A stretch of DNA of 64,000 nucleotides from Motiliproteus sp036961355 (GCA_036961355.1 JBALVL010000003.1:97370-161369), one strand, 5' to 3'; positions 17,565-26,781 are shown, counted from the stretch's first letter. Notes: generated by a model from the letters alone, not told the origin. A program made the numbers and translations.

Positions 17565-17975
17565 ATGGATTTGATTGAGTGGAAGGACGAATACAGCGTC
17601 GGACACCCAACGCTGGATAAACAGCACCAGGGGTTGCTACAGGTGATCAATATGCTGACCAAGGAGTCCGCCTCCGGTGGCATGATCGCTTACATCTTTG
17701 ATGAGCTGGACCATTACGTAAAAGAGCATTTCCGATTTGAAGAAAAGCTATTACGCGAGGCGGATTTTGACGACTACAAAGCCCATAAGAAGCAGCACAG
17801 GATCTTTGAACAGTGGCTGCGAGCGGTTCGGCAATCGTTCAGTGTCGGTGGGTTATCGGCGCCGTTACTGGCGGATAGTGTCAACGCCTACCTACGTAAC
17901 TGGTTGATTAACCATATTTTGAAGTCCGATATGGCTTACAAACCGTTGCTTGAAGAAAAGCCGGGACAACCTTAA
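17565..17975 (+). CDS. bacteriohemerythrin
   Basis: 136-aa single-domain hemerythrin that binds O2 at a di-iron site. The ligand pattern is complete: H in SVGHPTLDKQH, HYVKEHFRFEE (two His and the bridging Glu), HKKQH and NHILKSDMAYKP (His and Asp). It sits between the TRAP transporter and a MarR gene in a pathway that needs O2 for hydroxylation and ring cleavage. Delivering or sensing O2 for those enzymes is a reasonable but untested idea. Confidence 0.93.
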   Translation: MDLIEWKDEYSVGHPTLDKQHQGLLQVINMLTKESASGGMIAYIFDELDHYVKEHFRFEEKLLREADFDDYKAHKKQHRIFEQWLRAVRQSFSVGGLSAPLLADSVNAYLRNWLINHILKSDMAYKPLLEEKPGQP

Positions 17976-17984
17976 GGAGCGACC

Positions 17985-18509
17985 ATGAACAATCTTGAAG
18001 GTGACAGCATTTTTTACCTGGAGACATTTTTCCCGTATCAGGTGCGGATGTTCTATCTGTCAGTAAGCCAGTCGGTCAGCGATATCTATGGTATTCGGTA
18101 TGGGCTTGGGGTCGCCGAATGGCGAACCATGGCGGTATTGGGAAATCACCAGCCTTTGGCCGCCAGCGACGTGGTGCAACGTTCAAGCATCGACAAAGTC
18201 CAGGTCAGTCGTGCCATTCAGGGGCTGCTCAAGCGCGAGCTGTTGGAACGCCGGACCGATCCCGTCGATCGCCGCCGAGTTAGCCTGCAACTGACTGCTG
18301 AAGGTCAGAATATTTTCAACGACCTGGTGCCACGCGTACGTGATCTGGAGCAGCAGTTACTGAGCTGCCTGACCGAAGCAGAGCAGAGCACCCTCAAGGC
18401 GTTGATGGGGCGAGTGCGTCAGCAAGCTGAGATCATTAACCAAGCCACAGCCGAGGCCGCTGCTCAGGGCACTTCTCAGGGCACTGCTCAGGCTAACAGG
18501 GCGCTTTAG
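17985..18509 (+). CDS. MarR-family transcriptional regulator
   Basis: 174 aa with a winged helix-turn-helix in the middle (about 45-110; LAASDVVQRSSIDKVQVSRAI, ERRTDPVDRRRVSLQLTAEG with the wing). AAGGAG precedes the ATG. The C-terminal tail is a low-complexity Ala/Gln/Thr repeat (GTSQGTAQ). It lies inside the plus-strand operon just before the isomerase gene and may sense an aromatic intermediate; a second regulator beside IclR. Confidence 0.9.
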   Translation: MNNLEGDSIFYLETFFPYQVRMFYLSVSQSVSDIYGIRYGLGVAEWRTMAVLGNHQPLAASDVVQRSSIDKVQVSRAIQGLLKRELLERRTDPVDRRRVSLQLTAEGQNIFNDLVPRVRDLEQQLLSCLTEAEQSTLKALMGRVRQQAEIINQATAEAAAQGTSQGTAQANRAL

Positions 18510-18521
18510 CGAGGCAATGCC

Positions 18522-19169
18522 ATGAAACTCTATACTTACTGGCGGTCGTCGGCGGCCTACCGTGTACGGATCGGCCTCAACCTCAAAGGACTTGAATGCC
18601 CATCCGAATACGTCCATCTGGTGCGTGACGGTGGCGAGCAGCTTAAACCTGCGTATCGGTCGATCAACCCGCAGGGGCTGGTGCCCAGCCTGGTGCTGGA
18701 AGACGGCACTACCCTGACCCAGTCTTTAGCGATCCTTGAGTACCTCGATGAGGTCCACCCCGAGCAGCCGTTGCTGCCCGGCGAGGCTATCGGCCGCGCC
18801 CGGGTGCGTGCACTGGCACAAACGGTGGCTTGCGAGATTCATCCGCTGAACAATTTGCGGGTGCTCAAACATCTAGCCACAACAATGGGCGTGGCCGAGG
18901 AGGCCAAGAATGACTGGTACCGCCATTGGGTGGTACAAGGTTTTGAGGCGCTGGAAAGGCAACTGGCTGACTCATTGGACACCGGCCAGTTCTGCCATGG
19001 CGACACCCCGGGGATGGCGGACGCCTGCCTGATTCCGCAGGTTTATAACGCCCGACGTTTTGAGATCGACCTGGTACCGTACCCGACCATCGCCCGCATT
19101 GATGCAGCCTGCCTGGCTTTGGATCCCTTCATCCAGGCCGCGCCTGAAAGCCAGGGTGATGCTCAGTGA
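18522..19169 (+). CDS. maiA: maleylacetoacetate isomerase (zeta-class GST)
   Basis: Isomerises maleylacetoacetate to fumarylacetoacetate using glutathione. 215 aa, typical length. The zeta-GST signature YWRSSAAYRVRIGLNLKG is at 6-23 with the active-site Ser pair; INPQGLVPSLVLEDG and the LTQSLAILEYLDE glutathione-binding segment follow. The stop overlaps the GTG start of the next gene (GTGA). Together with fumarylacetoacetase it defines the lower part of a homogentisate-type pathway. A maleylpyruvate isomerase is the alternative reading. Confidence 0.92.
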   Translation: MKLYTYWRSSAAYRVRIGLNLKGLECPSEYVHLVRDGGEQLKPAYRSINPQGLVPSLVLEDGTTLTQSLAILEYLDEVHPEQPLLPGEAIGRARVRALAQTVACEIHPLNNLRVLKHLATTMGVAEEAKNDWYRHWVVQGFEALERQLADSLDTGQFCHGDTPGMADACLIPQVYNARRFEIDLVPYPTIARIDAACLALDPFIQAAPESQGDAQ

Positions 19170-20401
19170 AACCCGATAGTCGGACAGTTGACGGACAGGC
19201 GCGGCTTCACCCGGCCCTGACCGTTGGTCTATTGGGGTTCCCGCTTTTGGGAATTTTGTCGGGTATCGGCGCGCTGTCGATCGACATGTACCTGCCGGCG
19301 TTCCCTGCTATCGCGACTGAGCTGGCGGTCGACAGCGGTGAGGTCGAGCTATCGCTTAGCGTGTTCCTGATCGGTTTTGCGTTGGGGCAGGCGATTCACG
19401 GCCCGCTATCGGACCGTTTCGGGCGCAAGCCATTGATCCTGTGGGGCCTGCTTCTGTACGGACTGACCAGTGCCGCCTGTGCGTTGAGCCTTGATATCGA
19501 TCAGTTGCAGTGGGCGCGTCTGCTTCAAGGGCTGGCGGGTGCCTCAGGATCGGTGCTGGCGCGGGCGGTGATCCGGGATCTGTATCAGGGTGAGTCGCTG
19601 GCACGAGCAATGTCCTGGCTGATGCTGATTATGACGGCCGCGCCAATGCTGGCCCCGCTGATCGGAAGCCTGATGCTGGACGCCTTCGGCTGGCGCTCAA
19701 TCTTCTGGACGCTGACGGGTTTTGCCGCGCTCTGGTTTCTTCTTATTGCCTGGATTATCCCCGAAACTCGCGCGCCGGGGCCGGGCCTCTCTCTGCGTCC
19801 TGTTGCATTACTTGGCGCTTTCTCCCAAGTGTTGGGCAACGGTCGAGCGATGGGGTACGCCTTGTGTGGCGGCTTCGGATTCGGCGGTATGTTCGCTTAT
19901 ATCACCGGCACGCCCTTTATCTATATCAACCTGTTCGGCGTTAGCCCCACCGGTTATGCCTTGTTGTTTGCGGCCAATATCGCGGCTATGGCCACCGGCT
20001 CACTGCTTAATACCCGTTATCTTGGCCGCATCGGGCGCGATGGCATGATTCGTGTGCTGACCGGCGTGATGCTGTTTGCCGCAGGCCTGCTTGTTTTGGA
20101 TTCCGCCACCGGTTTGTTTGGGCTGTGGGGGCTGGTGATCCCGCTTGCGCTCTATGTCGGTTGCCTGGGCGCGCTGGCGGCCAACTGTATCTCCGGCACG
20201 CTGGACCTATTTCCGAAGACCGCAGGAACGGCCTCCTCCGTATTCGGCGTGCTCCAGTTTGGCATCGGCAGCCTGGGAGGGGCGCTGGTGGCCAATTTGG
20301 GCGACGGCACACCGTTGCCCATGGCCTTGGTTATCTTGACGCTGGCTCTCTTCTCAGCGCTGAGCTTCCGGCTGATAGTACGACCCGAAAAAATAGTGTG
20401 A
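19166..20401 (+). CDS. Bcr/CflA-family MFS exporter
   Basis: 411-aa 12-helix major facilitator. The motif GPLSDRFGRKPLILWGLLLY lies after helix 2 and the antiporter-type motif with GASGSVLARAVIRDLY near residue 125, as in Bcr/CflA drug exporters. GTG start overlapping the maiA stop. It probably exports a toxic aromatic or an intermediate. The last codons are part of an 18-bp tandem repeat that continues past the stop, so the present C-terminus may be the result of one base change in the repeat. Confidence 0.9.
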   Translation: MKPDSRTVDGQARLHPALTVGLLGFPLLGILSGIGALSIDMYLPAFPAIATELAVDSGEVELSLSVFLIGFALGQAIHGPLSDRFGRKPLILWGLLLYGLTSAACALSLDIDQLQWARLLQGLAGASGSVLARAVIRDLYQGESLARAMSWLMLIMTAAPMLAPLIGSLMLDAFGWRSIFWTLTGFAALWFLLIAWIIPETRAPGPGLSLRPVALLGAFSQVLGNGRAMGYALCGGFGFGGMFAYITGTPFIYINLFGVSPTGYALLFAANIAAMATGSLLNTRYLGRIGRDGMIRVLTGVMLFAAGLLVLDSATGLFGLWGLVIPLALYVGCLGALAANCISGTLDLFPKTAGTASSVFGVLQFGIGSLGGALVANLGDGTPLPMALVILTLALFSALSFRLIVRPEKIV

Positions 20402-20428
20402 TTCGAAAAAATAGTACGACCCGAAAAA
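20375..20428. repeat. 18-bp tandem repeat over the exporter stop codon
   Basis: Three units: ATAGTACGACCCGAAAAA (20375-20392), ATAGTGTGATTCGAAAAA (20393-20410) and ATAGTACGACCCGAAAAA (20411-20428). Units one and three are identical. In frame they encode IVRPEK; unit two has TGA where the others have CGA, which creates the stop codon. Confidence 0.85.
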
Positions 20429-20497
20429 AACCCCGAATAATCGATTAACCCCGTTATCTATTTACCCATAATAAAATTAACTGATAGGTATATTAAA

Positions 20498-21037
20498 ATG
20501 ATCAAACTTCAGCAGATTCACCATGTCGCGTACCGTTGTAAGGACGCTAAGGAAACCGTCGAGTTCTACCAGAAAATGCTCAATATGGATTTTTTGGTAG
20601 CGATTGCCGAGGACAAGGTGCCTTCCACCAAGGCACCTGACCCTTACATGCATCTATTTTTGGATGCGGGACAGGGCAACATTCTGGCGTTTTTTGAGTT
20701 ACCTAACTCTCCGGAGATGAGCCGTGACCCCAACACCCCGGAATGGACTCAGCATATCGCTTTTCAGATTGAGAGTGAGGAGGCGCTGTTGGCTGCTAAG
20801 GCGGAGCTGCAAGGCAAGGGACTGGATGTCCTGGGCCCTACCAATCACGGCATCATCAAGTCGATCTACTTTTTTGATCCCAATGGTCATCGCCTGGAAC
20901 TGACCTGCCTGACCGGAACCAGTGAGCAGATGGCCGAGCTTAAGAAGGTGGCACCAGTCATGCTCGAGGAATGGTCTCGCACCAAGCGTGCCCCTAAGCA
21001 TGCTGCCTGGTTGCACGAAGACGAGTTCGCTCAATAG
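20498..21037 (+). CDS. VOC-fold protein, candidate ring-cleavage dioxygenase
   Basis: 179 aa of the glyoxalase/type I extradiol dioxygenase fold. The putative metal ligands are the His of IHHVAYRCKD (about 8), the His of TQHIAFQIE (about 87) and the Glu of NGHRLELTC (about 134). It is the only oxygenase-like protein beside the hydroxylase in an island that otherwise lacks homogentisate dioxygenase, so ring cleavage is its most useful predicted role. It could instead be a lactoylglutathione-lyase-like isomerase. It has its own 96-bp upstream region after the exporter. Confidence 0.75.
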   Translation: MIKLQQIHHVAYRCKDAKETVEFYQKMLNMDFLVAIAEDKVPSTKAPDPYMHLFLDAGQGNILAFFELPNSPEMSRDPNTPEWTQHIAFQIESEEALLAAKAELQGKGLDVLGPTNHGIIKSIYFFDPNGHRLELTCLTGTSEQMAELKKVAPVMLEEWSRTKRAPKHAAWLHEDEFAQ

Positions 21038-21430
21038 GGTGCTGGCATGGGCTCCCTCCCCATTTATCAGCAGTGGCAGCAGTGGCAGCAGTGACATCGG
21101 CATCGATATGCCCGGCGGGATGTTGTTAGCCATTCAGCAGAGGGAGCCCGCCTTGGTTATTGTATGTATCGGCCTTGGCGAAGACTGCGCTCGCAGTTGT
21201 TACGGTTGATCGGCCAGTACAGGGCTACTGGAGCTAGTGCAGTACCCGATAGCGCAGGGTTAAAAACATGGGCTATCCATCGCTATTGCCACATAAAACC
21301 AAAAATACCCAACTCAAACTCAATGTTATATTGAGTTATATCATTGTTATCGGTTTATCAATAAGGATAATATACTGACTTTCCGATCATTAAAGAGGCT
21401 CACGCCTCTTGCTGGCTGTACGGTGAAAAA
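21038..21430. other. intergenic region with a long inverted repeat
   Basis: No gene is seen. GGGCTCCCTC (21049-21058) pairs with GAGGGAGCCC (21140-21149) across 81 bases that include three GGCAGCAGT units. It may end the VOC transcript, though no T-run follows. The rest is AT-rich leader before the chemoreceptor. Confidence 0.5.
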
Positions 21431-23005
21431 ATGAAGAAAAATCTGCCTGTTACCCAACGTGAATTAGATTATCCCTCCAACTACAACATCCTTTCAACGA
21501 CAGACCTGAAAGGTGCCATCACCTATATCAACCAGGATTTTCTCGATGTCGCCGGCTTTGGCGTCGATGAACTGATTGGTAAGAACCACAATGTTGTTCG
21601 GCACCCGGATATGCCGCCCGCTGCGTTTAAAGACTTGTGGAGTACTCTGCAAAGCGGTAACCCCTGGATGGGGATGGTGAAAAATCGCTGCAAGAATGGC
21701 GACCACTATTGGGTAGATGCTTTTGCCACGCCAATCAAAGACAACGGCCAGACCACCGAGTATCAGTCGGTTCGGATGAAACCCGAACCTGCTGCCGTGA
21801 AGCGTGCTGAGGCGGTCTACCCTGGCCTGATGGATGATAAGTTGCCGGGAGCCGTGACCCGGCCGCATTTGGGACTGCACAGTAAAGTGGTGTTGGGCGC
21901 AATGGCAGGATTCTTACCGTTGATCGGCTGGAATCTATACCAGAACCCAGCCCCTGCGATGTTTGGCGCGTTGGCGCTCTCTCTGGTGCTGTGTTTTACC
22001 TTCTGTTTCCTGATGACCGGTCGACTCCGCGAGCTGGCTGCGGATGCCCGAAAGAGTTATCACGATCCCTTGATGCAATACATCTACACCGGCTCAACCG
22101 ACGATATCGGCCAGATTCAGATGGCGATGAAGAAGATGTCATCAGAATTGCGCGCGGTAGTGGCACGGGTCAATGATTCGAGCGAGCAAGTTCAGGTTGC
22201 TGCCAATTCGGCAATGAAGGATATGAACGCCAACGCTGACGGTGCCCGTCGGCAGCAGGACGAGTTGCACCAGGTCGCCACTGCGGTTGATGAGATGTCA
22301 GCCACCATCGACGATGTTGCCGGTCATGTGCAAAGCACCGCGCAGGCGGCTAATGAAGCCCATGAGGCGGCTATTAGCGGTCGCTCTGAGGTGGACAGCA
22401 GTTTCCGCTCGATCCAAAAATTGGTTGATGAAGTGAATAATGCGTCGGCTCAGATCCAGGAACTTGATCGTCACAGTGCCAGTATCGAATCGGTACTGGA
22501 CGTGATCAAATCGGTGGCCGAACAAACCAATTTGCTGGCGCTTAACGCGGCTATCGAAGCGGCCCGTGCCGGAGAAGCCGGGCGTGGTTTTGCCGTGGTT
22601 GCCGATGAGGTTCGGACACTGGCGAAGCGCACTCAGGAATCGACGCAAGAGATCGAGCAGCAGATCGAGAGCCTACAGAAAGGCGTTAAGCTGAGCGTCA
22701 GCGCGATGCACCAGGGGCAGGAGATCTCTAAATCCAGTGTCGAGGATATGGAGCGAACCGGCGCAGTGTTTGATCAGATCACCGAAGCGATGTCGAAGAT
22801 CTCCGAGATGGGGCTACAGGTCGCCAGCGCTACCGAAGAGCAAAGCGCGGTAGCTGTTGAGATCAGCGAAAACGTTAATCGGGTTAATACTTTATCGATG
22901 GAGAACCTTGAAGGCAGCAACCGCGCGGTTGAAGCCAGTGAACGTTTTGTTGAACAGGCCCGTCAACAACAAAGCCTGGTACAGCAGTTCCTGCCGAGCC
23001 GCTGA
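21431..23005 (+). CDS. PAS-domain methyl-accepting chemotaxis protein (Aer-like)
   Basis: 524 aa. An N-terminal PAS domain (about 15-120; TDLKGAITYINQDFLDVAGF, KNHNVVRHPDMPPAAFKDLW, as in Aer) is followed by a membrane hairpin (about 155-200, AMAGFLPLIGWNLYQN and LSLVLCFTFCFLM), HAMP-like linker and a cytoplasmic signalling domain with the hairpin tip SVAEQTNLLALNAAIEAARA, which contacts CheA/CheW. There is no periplasmic domain, so it senses internal redox or energy state. It lies next to the catabolic island and may steer cells to its substrate or to oxygen. Confidence 0.95.
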   Translation: MKKNLPVTQRELDYPSNYNILSTTDLKGAITYINQDFLDVAGFGVDELIGKNHNVVRHPDMPPAAFKDLWSTLQSGNPWMGMVKNRCKNGDHYWVDAFATPIKDNGQTTEYQSVRMKPEPAAVKRAEAVYPGLMDDKLPGAVTRPHLGLHSKVVLGAMAGFLPLIGWNLYQNPAPAMFGALALSLVLCFTFCFLMTGRLRELAADARKSYHDPLMQYIYTGSTDDIGQIQMAMKKMSSELRAVVARVNDSSEQVQVAANSAMKDMNANADGARRQQDELHQVATAVDEMSATIDDVAGHVQSTAQAANEAHEAAISGRSEVDSSFRSIQKLVDEVNNASAQIQELDRHSASIESVLDVIKSVAEQTNLLALNAAIEAARAGEAGRGFAVVADEVRTLAKRTQESTQEIEQQIESLQKGVKLSVSAMHQGQEISKSSVEDMERTGAVFDQITEAMSKISEMGLQVASATEEQSAVAVEISENVNRVNTLSMENLEGSNRAVEASERFVEQARQQQSLVQQFLPSR

Positions 23006-23032
23006 TCGATATAGAGAGTCGTCCTGGCAGAA

Positions 23033-23068
23033 TAAAAAAAACGCGGCTATCATGCTGCGTTTTTTTTG
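23033..23068. terminator. bidirectional terminator after the chemoreceptor
   Basis: AAAAAAACGC...GC and GC.GCGTTTTTTT form a hairpin flanked by A- and T-runs about 30 bp after the chemoreceptor stop. It can act for both strands. Confidence 0.85.
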
Positions 23069-23285
23069 CCTATGACCGGGTTAGCTGTTGTGGGCACCTT
23101 ACGTCAATAGATGAATATTTTTGTGGGAGCCCAGTCTCTGGGCGATGGTTCCATTTAGAAAACACCTAATCGCTCAGCATAGGCTGTGCTCGCACGATAT
23201 AGGGGTAACAGATAACAGGGGTTAGTTTTTCCTATTTTTGATTTCGTATAGCCCTTATGAAAGCTACAGGGTTAGTAGGTGCTCA

Positions 23286-23966
23286 CTATTTAGGTTTCTT
23301 GGCCAAAAATATCGTATGTCGACTGCCCTTGCCCACCCGAGCCCGCACCGTCTGCGCGGTCGCGTTAAAGCCGGATTTTTTCAGCCGCTTGAGAAACGCA
23401 GCATCGGGGAAAGCCGACCAGATCGCCAGCATCCCCCCGGCGCGCAGCGATTGACCGATCAGCGCCAAGCCTGTGATCGAATACAGTCCGTGATTATCCG
23501 TATGGGTCAGCCCTTCCGGGCCGTTATCGACGTCCAGCAAAATGGCATCGAAGGCCGGTTTGTTACTACTAAATAGCTCGGCCACATCGCCAATGTGAAC
23601 CTGGGCACGACCGTCCTCTAATGGATGGCCAGCACACTCTCCCAATGGCCCCTTGTTCCACTCCACCACCGCAGGTATCAACTCGGCGACCTTAACCGTA
23701 GATGACGCTGATACCGCCTTGAGCGCTGCTGCAAGGGTAAAGCCCATACCCAAGCCACCGACCAACACCTGCGCCTTGTCGGCCGATTTGAGACCGACAC
23801 AACCCAATTCAGCCAGCACCTCTTCTGAATTATGCACCCGGCTGTTCATCAGCTCACCGCGCACACCGGACAGTCGAATAGAGAACTCGTCTCCGCGTTG
23901 CGATAACTTAAGCTCACCGCCACCGTTGGGGATTTCCGCAGTACCGAGCACCGTCCAGGGATTCAT
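23286..23966 (-). CDS. spermidine-synthase-like methyltransferase-fold protein
   Basis: 226 aa with a Rossmann fold. The nucleotide-binding loop VLVGGLGMGFTLAAAL is near residue 66; the acidic strand end VKVAELIPAVVEWNKG and the motif FDAILLDVDNGPEGL near residue 140 follow the spermidine synthase pattern. The short N-terminal strand region resembles SpeE-like proteins of unknown substrate. It stands alone, convergent with the chemoreceptor. Aminopropyl transfer is possible but not shown. Confidence 0.8.
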   Translation of the reverse strand: MNPWTVLGTAEIPNGGGELKLSQRGDEFSIRLSGVRGELMNSRVHNSEEVLAELGCVGLKSADKAQVLVGGLGMGFTLAAALKAVSASSTVKVAELIPAVVEWNKGPLGECAGHPLEDGRAQVHIGDVAELFSSNKPAFDAILLDVDNGPEGLTHTDNHGLYSITGLALIGQSLRAGGMLAIWSAFPDAAFLKRLKKSGFNATAQTVRARVGKGSRHTIFLAKKPK

Positions 23967-24275
23967 AACATCTCAACATGGTAAATAAATGGGCTGGCGA
24001 CTTTATCACGGTTGGGGTTGAGAAGGTGCAGGCCAGCAACTGAGATTTCTATCAAGTAAGGAGAGAGCCGGTTTTGGTGGGTTTATGGTTACTCAACGAC
24101 CAGAGTCAGGAGGTATCAGTTTCCCTAAAGGGGTTGAATGAAATGGGCTTTGAGGAATAACGTAGTCGGAAGCTCAGAACCTTTCGGGGGTTGAGAAAAC
24201 AAGTGGCGATTAAGAAGGCGACGTTGATCAAGTAATATTACAGAGCCTAGGAACAAAAAAGCCGCTAAAGGTTAG
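23967..24275. other. intergenic region before the insertion sequence
   Basis: No gene, repeat or clear promoter seen in these 309 bases upstream of the IS5-family element. Confidence 0.5.
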
Positions 24276-24338
24276 GGATCCTGTGATTAAGTCCCCAGCA
24301 TGAGACAATCTTAACTCTCATGATTTGAGGAATGTTCG

Positions 24339-26179
24339 ATGGATCACCAACTCACCTTTGCCGACAGTGAATACTGTTCTAAGCGCCGCCAAACCCGCAA
24401 AGAGATCTTTCTGGGGCGTATGGAATCGCTGATTCCTTGGCAGAGGTTGGAGTCGGTGATCGAGCCTCATTACCCTAAGGCTGGCAACGGCCGCCGCCCT
24501 TATCCGCTAGCAACGATGCTGCGTATCCATTGTATGCAGCAGTGGTACAGCATGAGCGATCCAGCAATGGAGGTTGCTCTTTACGAAATTGCATCCATGC
24601 GCCTGTTTGCAGGTCTGTCACTGGATAAACCGATTCCCGATCACTCTACCATTCTAAAATTTCGTCACCTTCTGGAGCGTCATGGCCTGGCCAGAAAGAT
24701 CTTTTCTGAAGTCAGCAACTGGCTGACTGAAGCTGGCTTACTGATCAAAGAGGGTACGCTGATGGACTCCACTATCATCGAGGCGCCCAGCTCAACCAAG
24801 AACAAAGCGGGTGAGCGCGACCCCGAGATGCATCAGACCAAAAAAGGCAATCAGTGGCACTTTGGCTGTGCGACCTGAAAGTCGCATGTATTTCTGTTTC
24901 GCAGGGTACGTTTACCTGACGAAACCGGTTGTTTCACCAACCGTTCCCTACCCGGACGTGCGGAGCCGGTAACAGCACCGTGCGAAGCTTCGGGGACAAT
25001 GTAACCGCCGATTCAGTCGGTATGTCGACCCGTGAGGCAAGACATAATCTGCCAGCATCAAGGCGGAAAGGAGCTAGGGACGAGCGGTTACGGCCAACAG
25101 ATGTGAATCTCTTATAAACGTCGTCATGCCAGACAAGCCAAAGATGCTGATAGGCTTGAACCAAAAGGTGTGCGGTCAGGTATGGGCTCTTTCCGATAGT
25201 CCATCGTGAATGCTGTACCGCCGGCGAAATGGAGAGGTCCGCCCCGCTCTGAAATATATGTGGAACAGGGTAAGCCCGTAGCGCTGCCATAATCGGCAGG
25301 TGAACTGTAAGGAACACTGTTAGTACTGCGGGTAAAGGAATGTGGAAAAAGCGAAGGCCTCTCTGTAATCGAGAGGATACGGGTTGAAATATCATCCGGC
25401 GCGAAAGCGAGCAGACTTCCACTGGGTCTTTCATGGCGAGATAACTTGAGTAATCGTTTAACGAAGGAAAGCAGATGACGGTACCAGAAACCCAAGTACA
25501 AACGGCGGTCTCGGGTACTGGTGCACCTTCGCACCCCGAACAGGTATGGCTTCAGATACTGGAGACAAATCGAGAAGGAAGTGAGACGACCCCAAGTGCG
25601 TATCGCCAAGGCAGCGCTAGATATATCCGTAGTGAGGCCCGGTCTCATTGAGGCTGTTGAAAGGCTTGAGCCGTATGAGGGGTGACTCTCACGTACGGTT
25701 CTTAGGGGAGGATGGTGTGGCAACACACTGTCCTTACCCGACTGAAAGCCCATATCGGTGTCGATGCTCGAACGGGCCTGACACACACGTTTACAACGAC
25801 TGCGGCCAATGAACACGATCTAAATCAGGCAAAGCATTTGCTGCACGGTGGCGAAGATTTTGTCTTCGTGGATGCGGGTTACCGCGGAGCAGAAAAGCGA
25901 GAAGAGTTAAAAGATGTCGCCGTTGATTGGCACATTGCAGAGCAGCCAGGAAAGGTAAGGACGCTGAAGAAGCATCCGAGGATCAATAAAGTGGCAATCA
26001 ACATCGAATACATGAAGGCCAGTATCCGTGCCAAGGTCGAGCATCCGTTCCGGATCATCAAGTGCCAGTTTGGTTTTACCAAGGCACGCTACCGAGGTTT
26101 GATGAAGAACGACTGTAAGTTGGCAATGTTGTTTGCTCTGGCGAATATTGCTCGCGTGGATCAGATGCTTCGGGCGTAG
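24339..26179 (+). CDS. IS5-family transposase, split by an intron (24339-24867 + 25743-26179)
   Basis: DDE transposase that moves the element by cut and paste. Exon 1 encodes MDHQLTFADSEYCSKRRQTR through KKGNQWHFG, including the N-terminal domain and first catalytic Asp (LMDSTIIEAP). Exon 2 continues KAHIGVDARTGLTHTF and carries the second Asp (FVDAGYRGAEKRE) and the Glu region (KARVEHPFR as IRAKVEHPFRIIK). Joining 24867 to 25743 gives exactly 322 codons with the stop, that is 321 aa in one frame with GLKAHIG across the join. If the intron does not splice, exon 1 ends after four foreign codons and no active transposase is made. Confidence 0.9.
24868..25742 (+). ncRNA. ORF-less group II intron
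   Basis: 875-nt self-splicing intron RNA. It starts GTGCGACC (the GUGYG rule) and ends ...CCCGAC (AY). Domain V is a clear 34-nt hairpin at 25668-25701, GAGCCGTATGAGG with partner CTCACGTACGGTTC. Domain VI follows (about 25704-25740) with the candidate branch A in CCTTACCC. No reverse transcriptase/maturase frame exists inside; the large minus-strand open frames are chance. Exact removal restores the transposase. Mobility and perhaps splicing would need a maturase encoded elsewhere. Confidence 0.88.
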
Positions 26180-26462
26180 GATAGATCCGTCTACATACCT
26201 TAAAACGGCGTGTAGATGATCAGAAAACGAGCAAAGGGTGGCGATTATTCGGCCGAATGGCTTTGATGAGCGATATCGCTCAATAAGTAGGACTTAATCA
26301 CAGGATCCCTAGCTGAAGGCCCCCTCCATTCTGTTAACGAGCAATAATGGTGCTGATCAAATTGAGGGTGTCTGGTGTTCAGCCATCCGTAGAATTCGAC
26401 ACTGAACTGCCGTCCAGTTTTTAGCTGAAGACGACCGGTGTTGCACCCGAAGCCGACCTTCG

Positions 26463-26732
26463 CTATGGCGTCGTACGTACCACCAAGGATGTGAGTTTGC
26501 GTGCCACAGGCAGCATGAGAAGTAGGGCAGGGAAGGCGATTAGCCATGAAATTGCCCACGAACTCATCCAGATATTCAGAACACTCTCAGCCCAGCCGAT
26601 GCTTCTCAAGGTGCTGATGAGGGAAACAATGCACGTCATAAAGCAGGAAAGAATGAAGGGCATTACGATCGCAGCATACCGGGTGGGCAGTTTGCGAACG
26701 GTGACAGCGTCATTTGTTTTTGAAGAGTTCAT
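26463..26732 (-). CDS. DUF2798 membrane protein
   Basis: 89 aa with two hydrophobic helices (about 20-43 and 55-75). RKLPTRYAAIVMPFILSCFMTCIVS and WAISWLIAFPALLLMLPVARKL match the DUF2798 pattern. Family function is unknown; members are often next to TetR regulators and transporters. Here it lies just downstream of the TetR gene on the same strand, so the two may share a promoter. Confidence 0.8.
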   Translation of the reverse strand: MNSSKTNDAVTVRKLPTRYAAIVMPFILSCFMTCIVSLISTLRSIGWAESVLNIWMSSWAISWLIAFPALLLMLPVARKLTSLVVRTTP

Positions 26733-26781
26733 GCGTGGTCCAATTGGGTTATCACTGAAATAGTTGATTCATTCGCGACAG

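Larger units (their letters stand above)
24276..26308 (+). mobile_element. IS5-family insertion sequence carrying a group II intron
   Basis: Ends are a perfect inverted repeat, GGATCCTGTGATTAAGTCC at the left (24276-24294) and its complement at the right (26290-26308), continuing TAG-G/C-CTA outward. The flanks TTAG and CTAG resemble the YTAR targets of IS5. Without the 875-bp intron the element would be 1158 bp, a normal IS5-family size. Diverged fragments of the same kind of element occur at 34272-34480 (right end) and 55131-55245 (left end). Confidence 0.9.

Noticed and set aside
21218..21226. ACAGGGCT as the far end of the Tn7-like element with its target duplication
   Set aside because: There is no CTTTATT site at the required distance before it, so the match is probably chance.
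25124..25816. 230-aa minus-strand open frame inside the group II intron
   Set aside because: It covers the intron's structured RNA domains and has no protein family features; the frame is chance in a conserved RNA.
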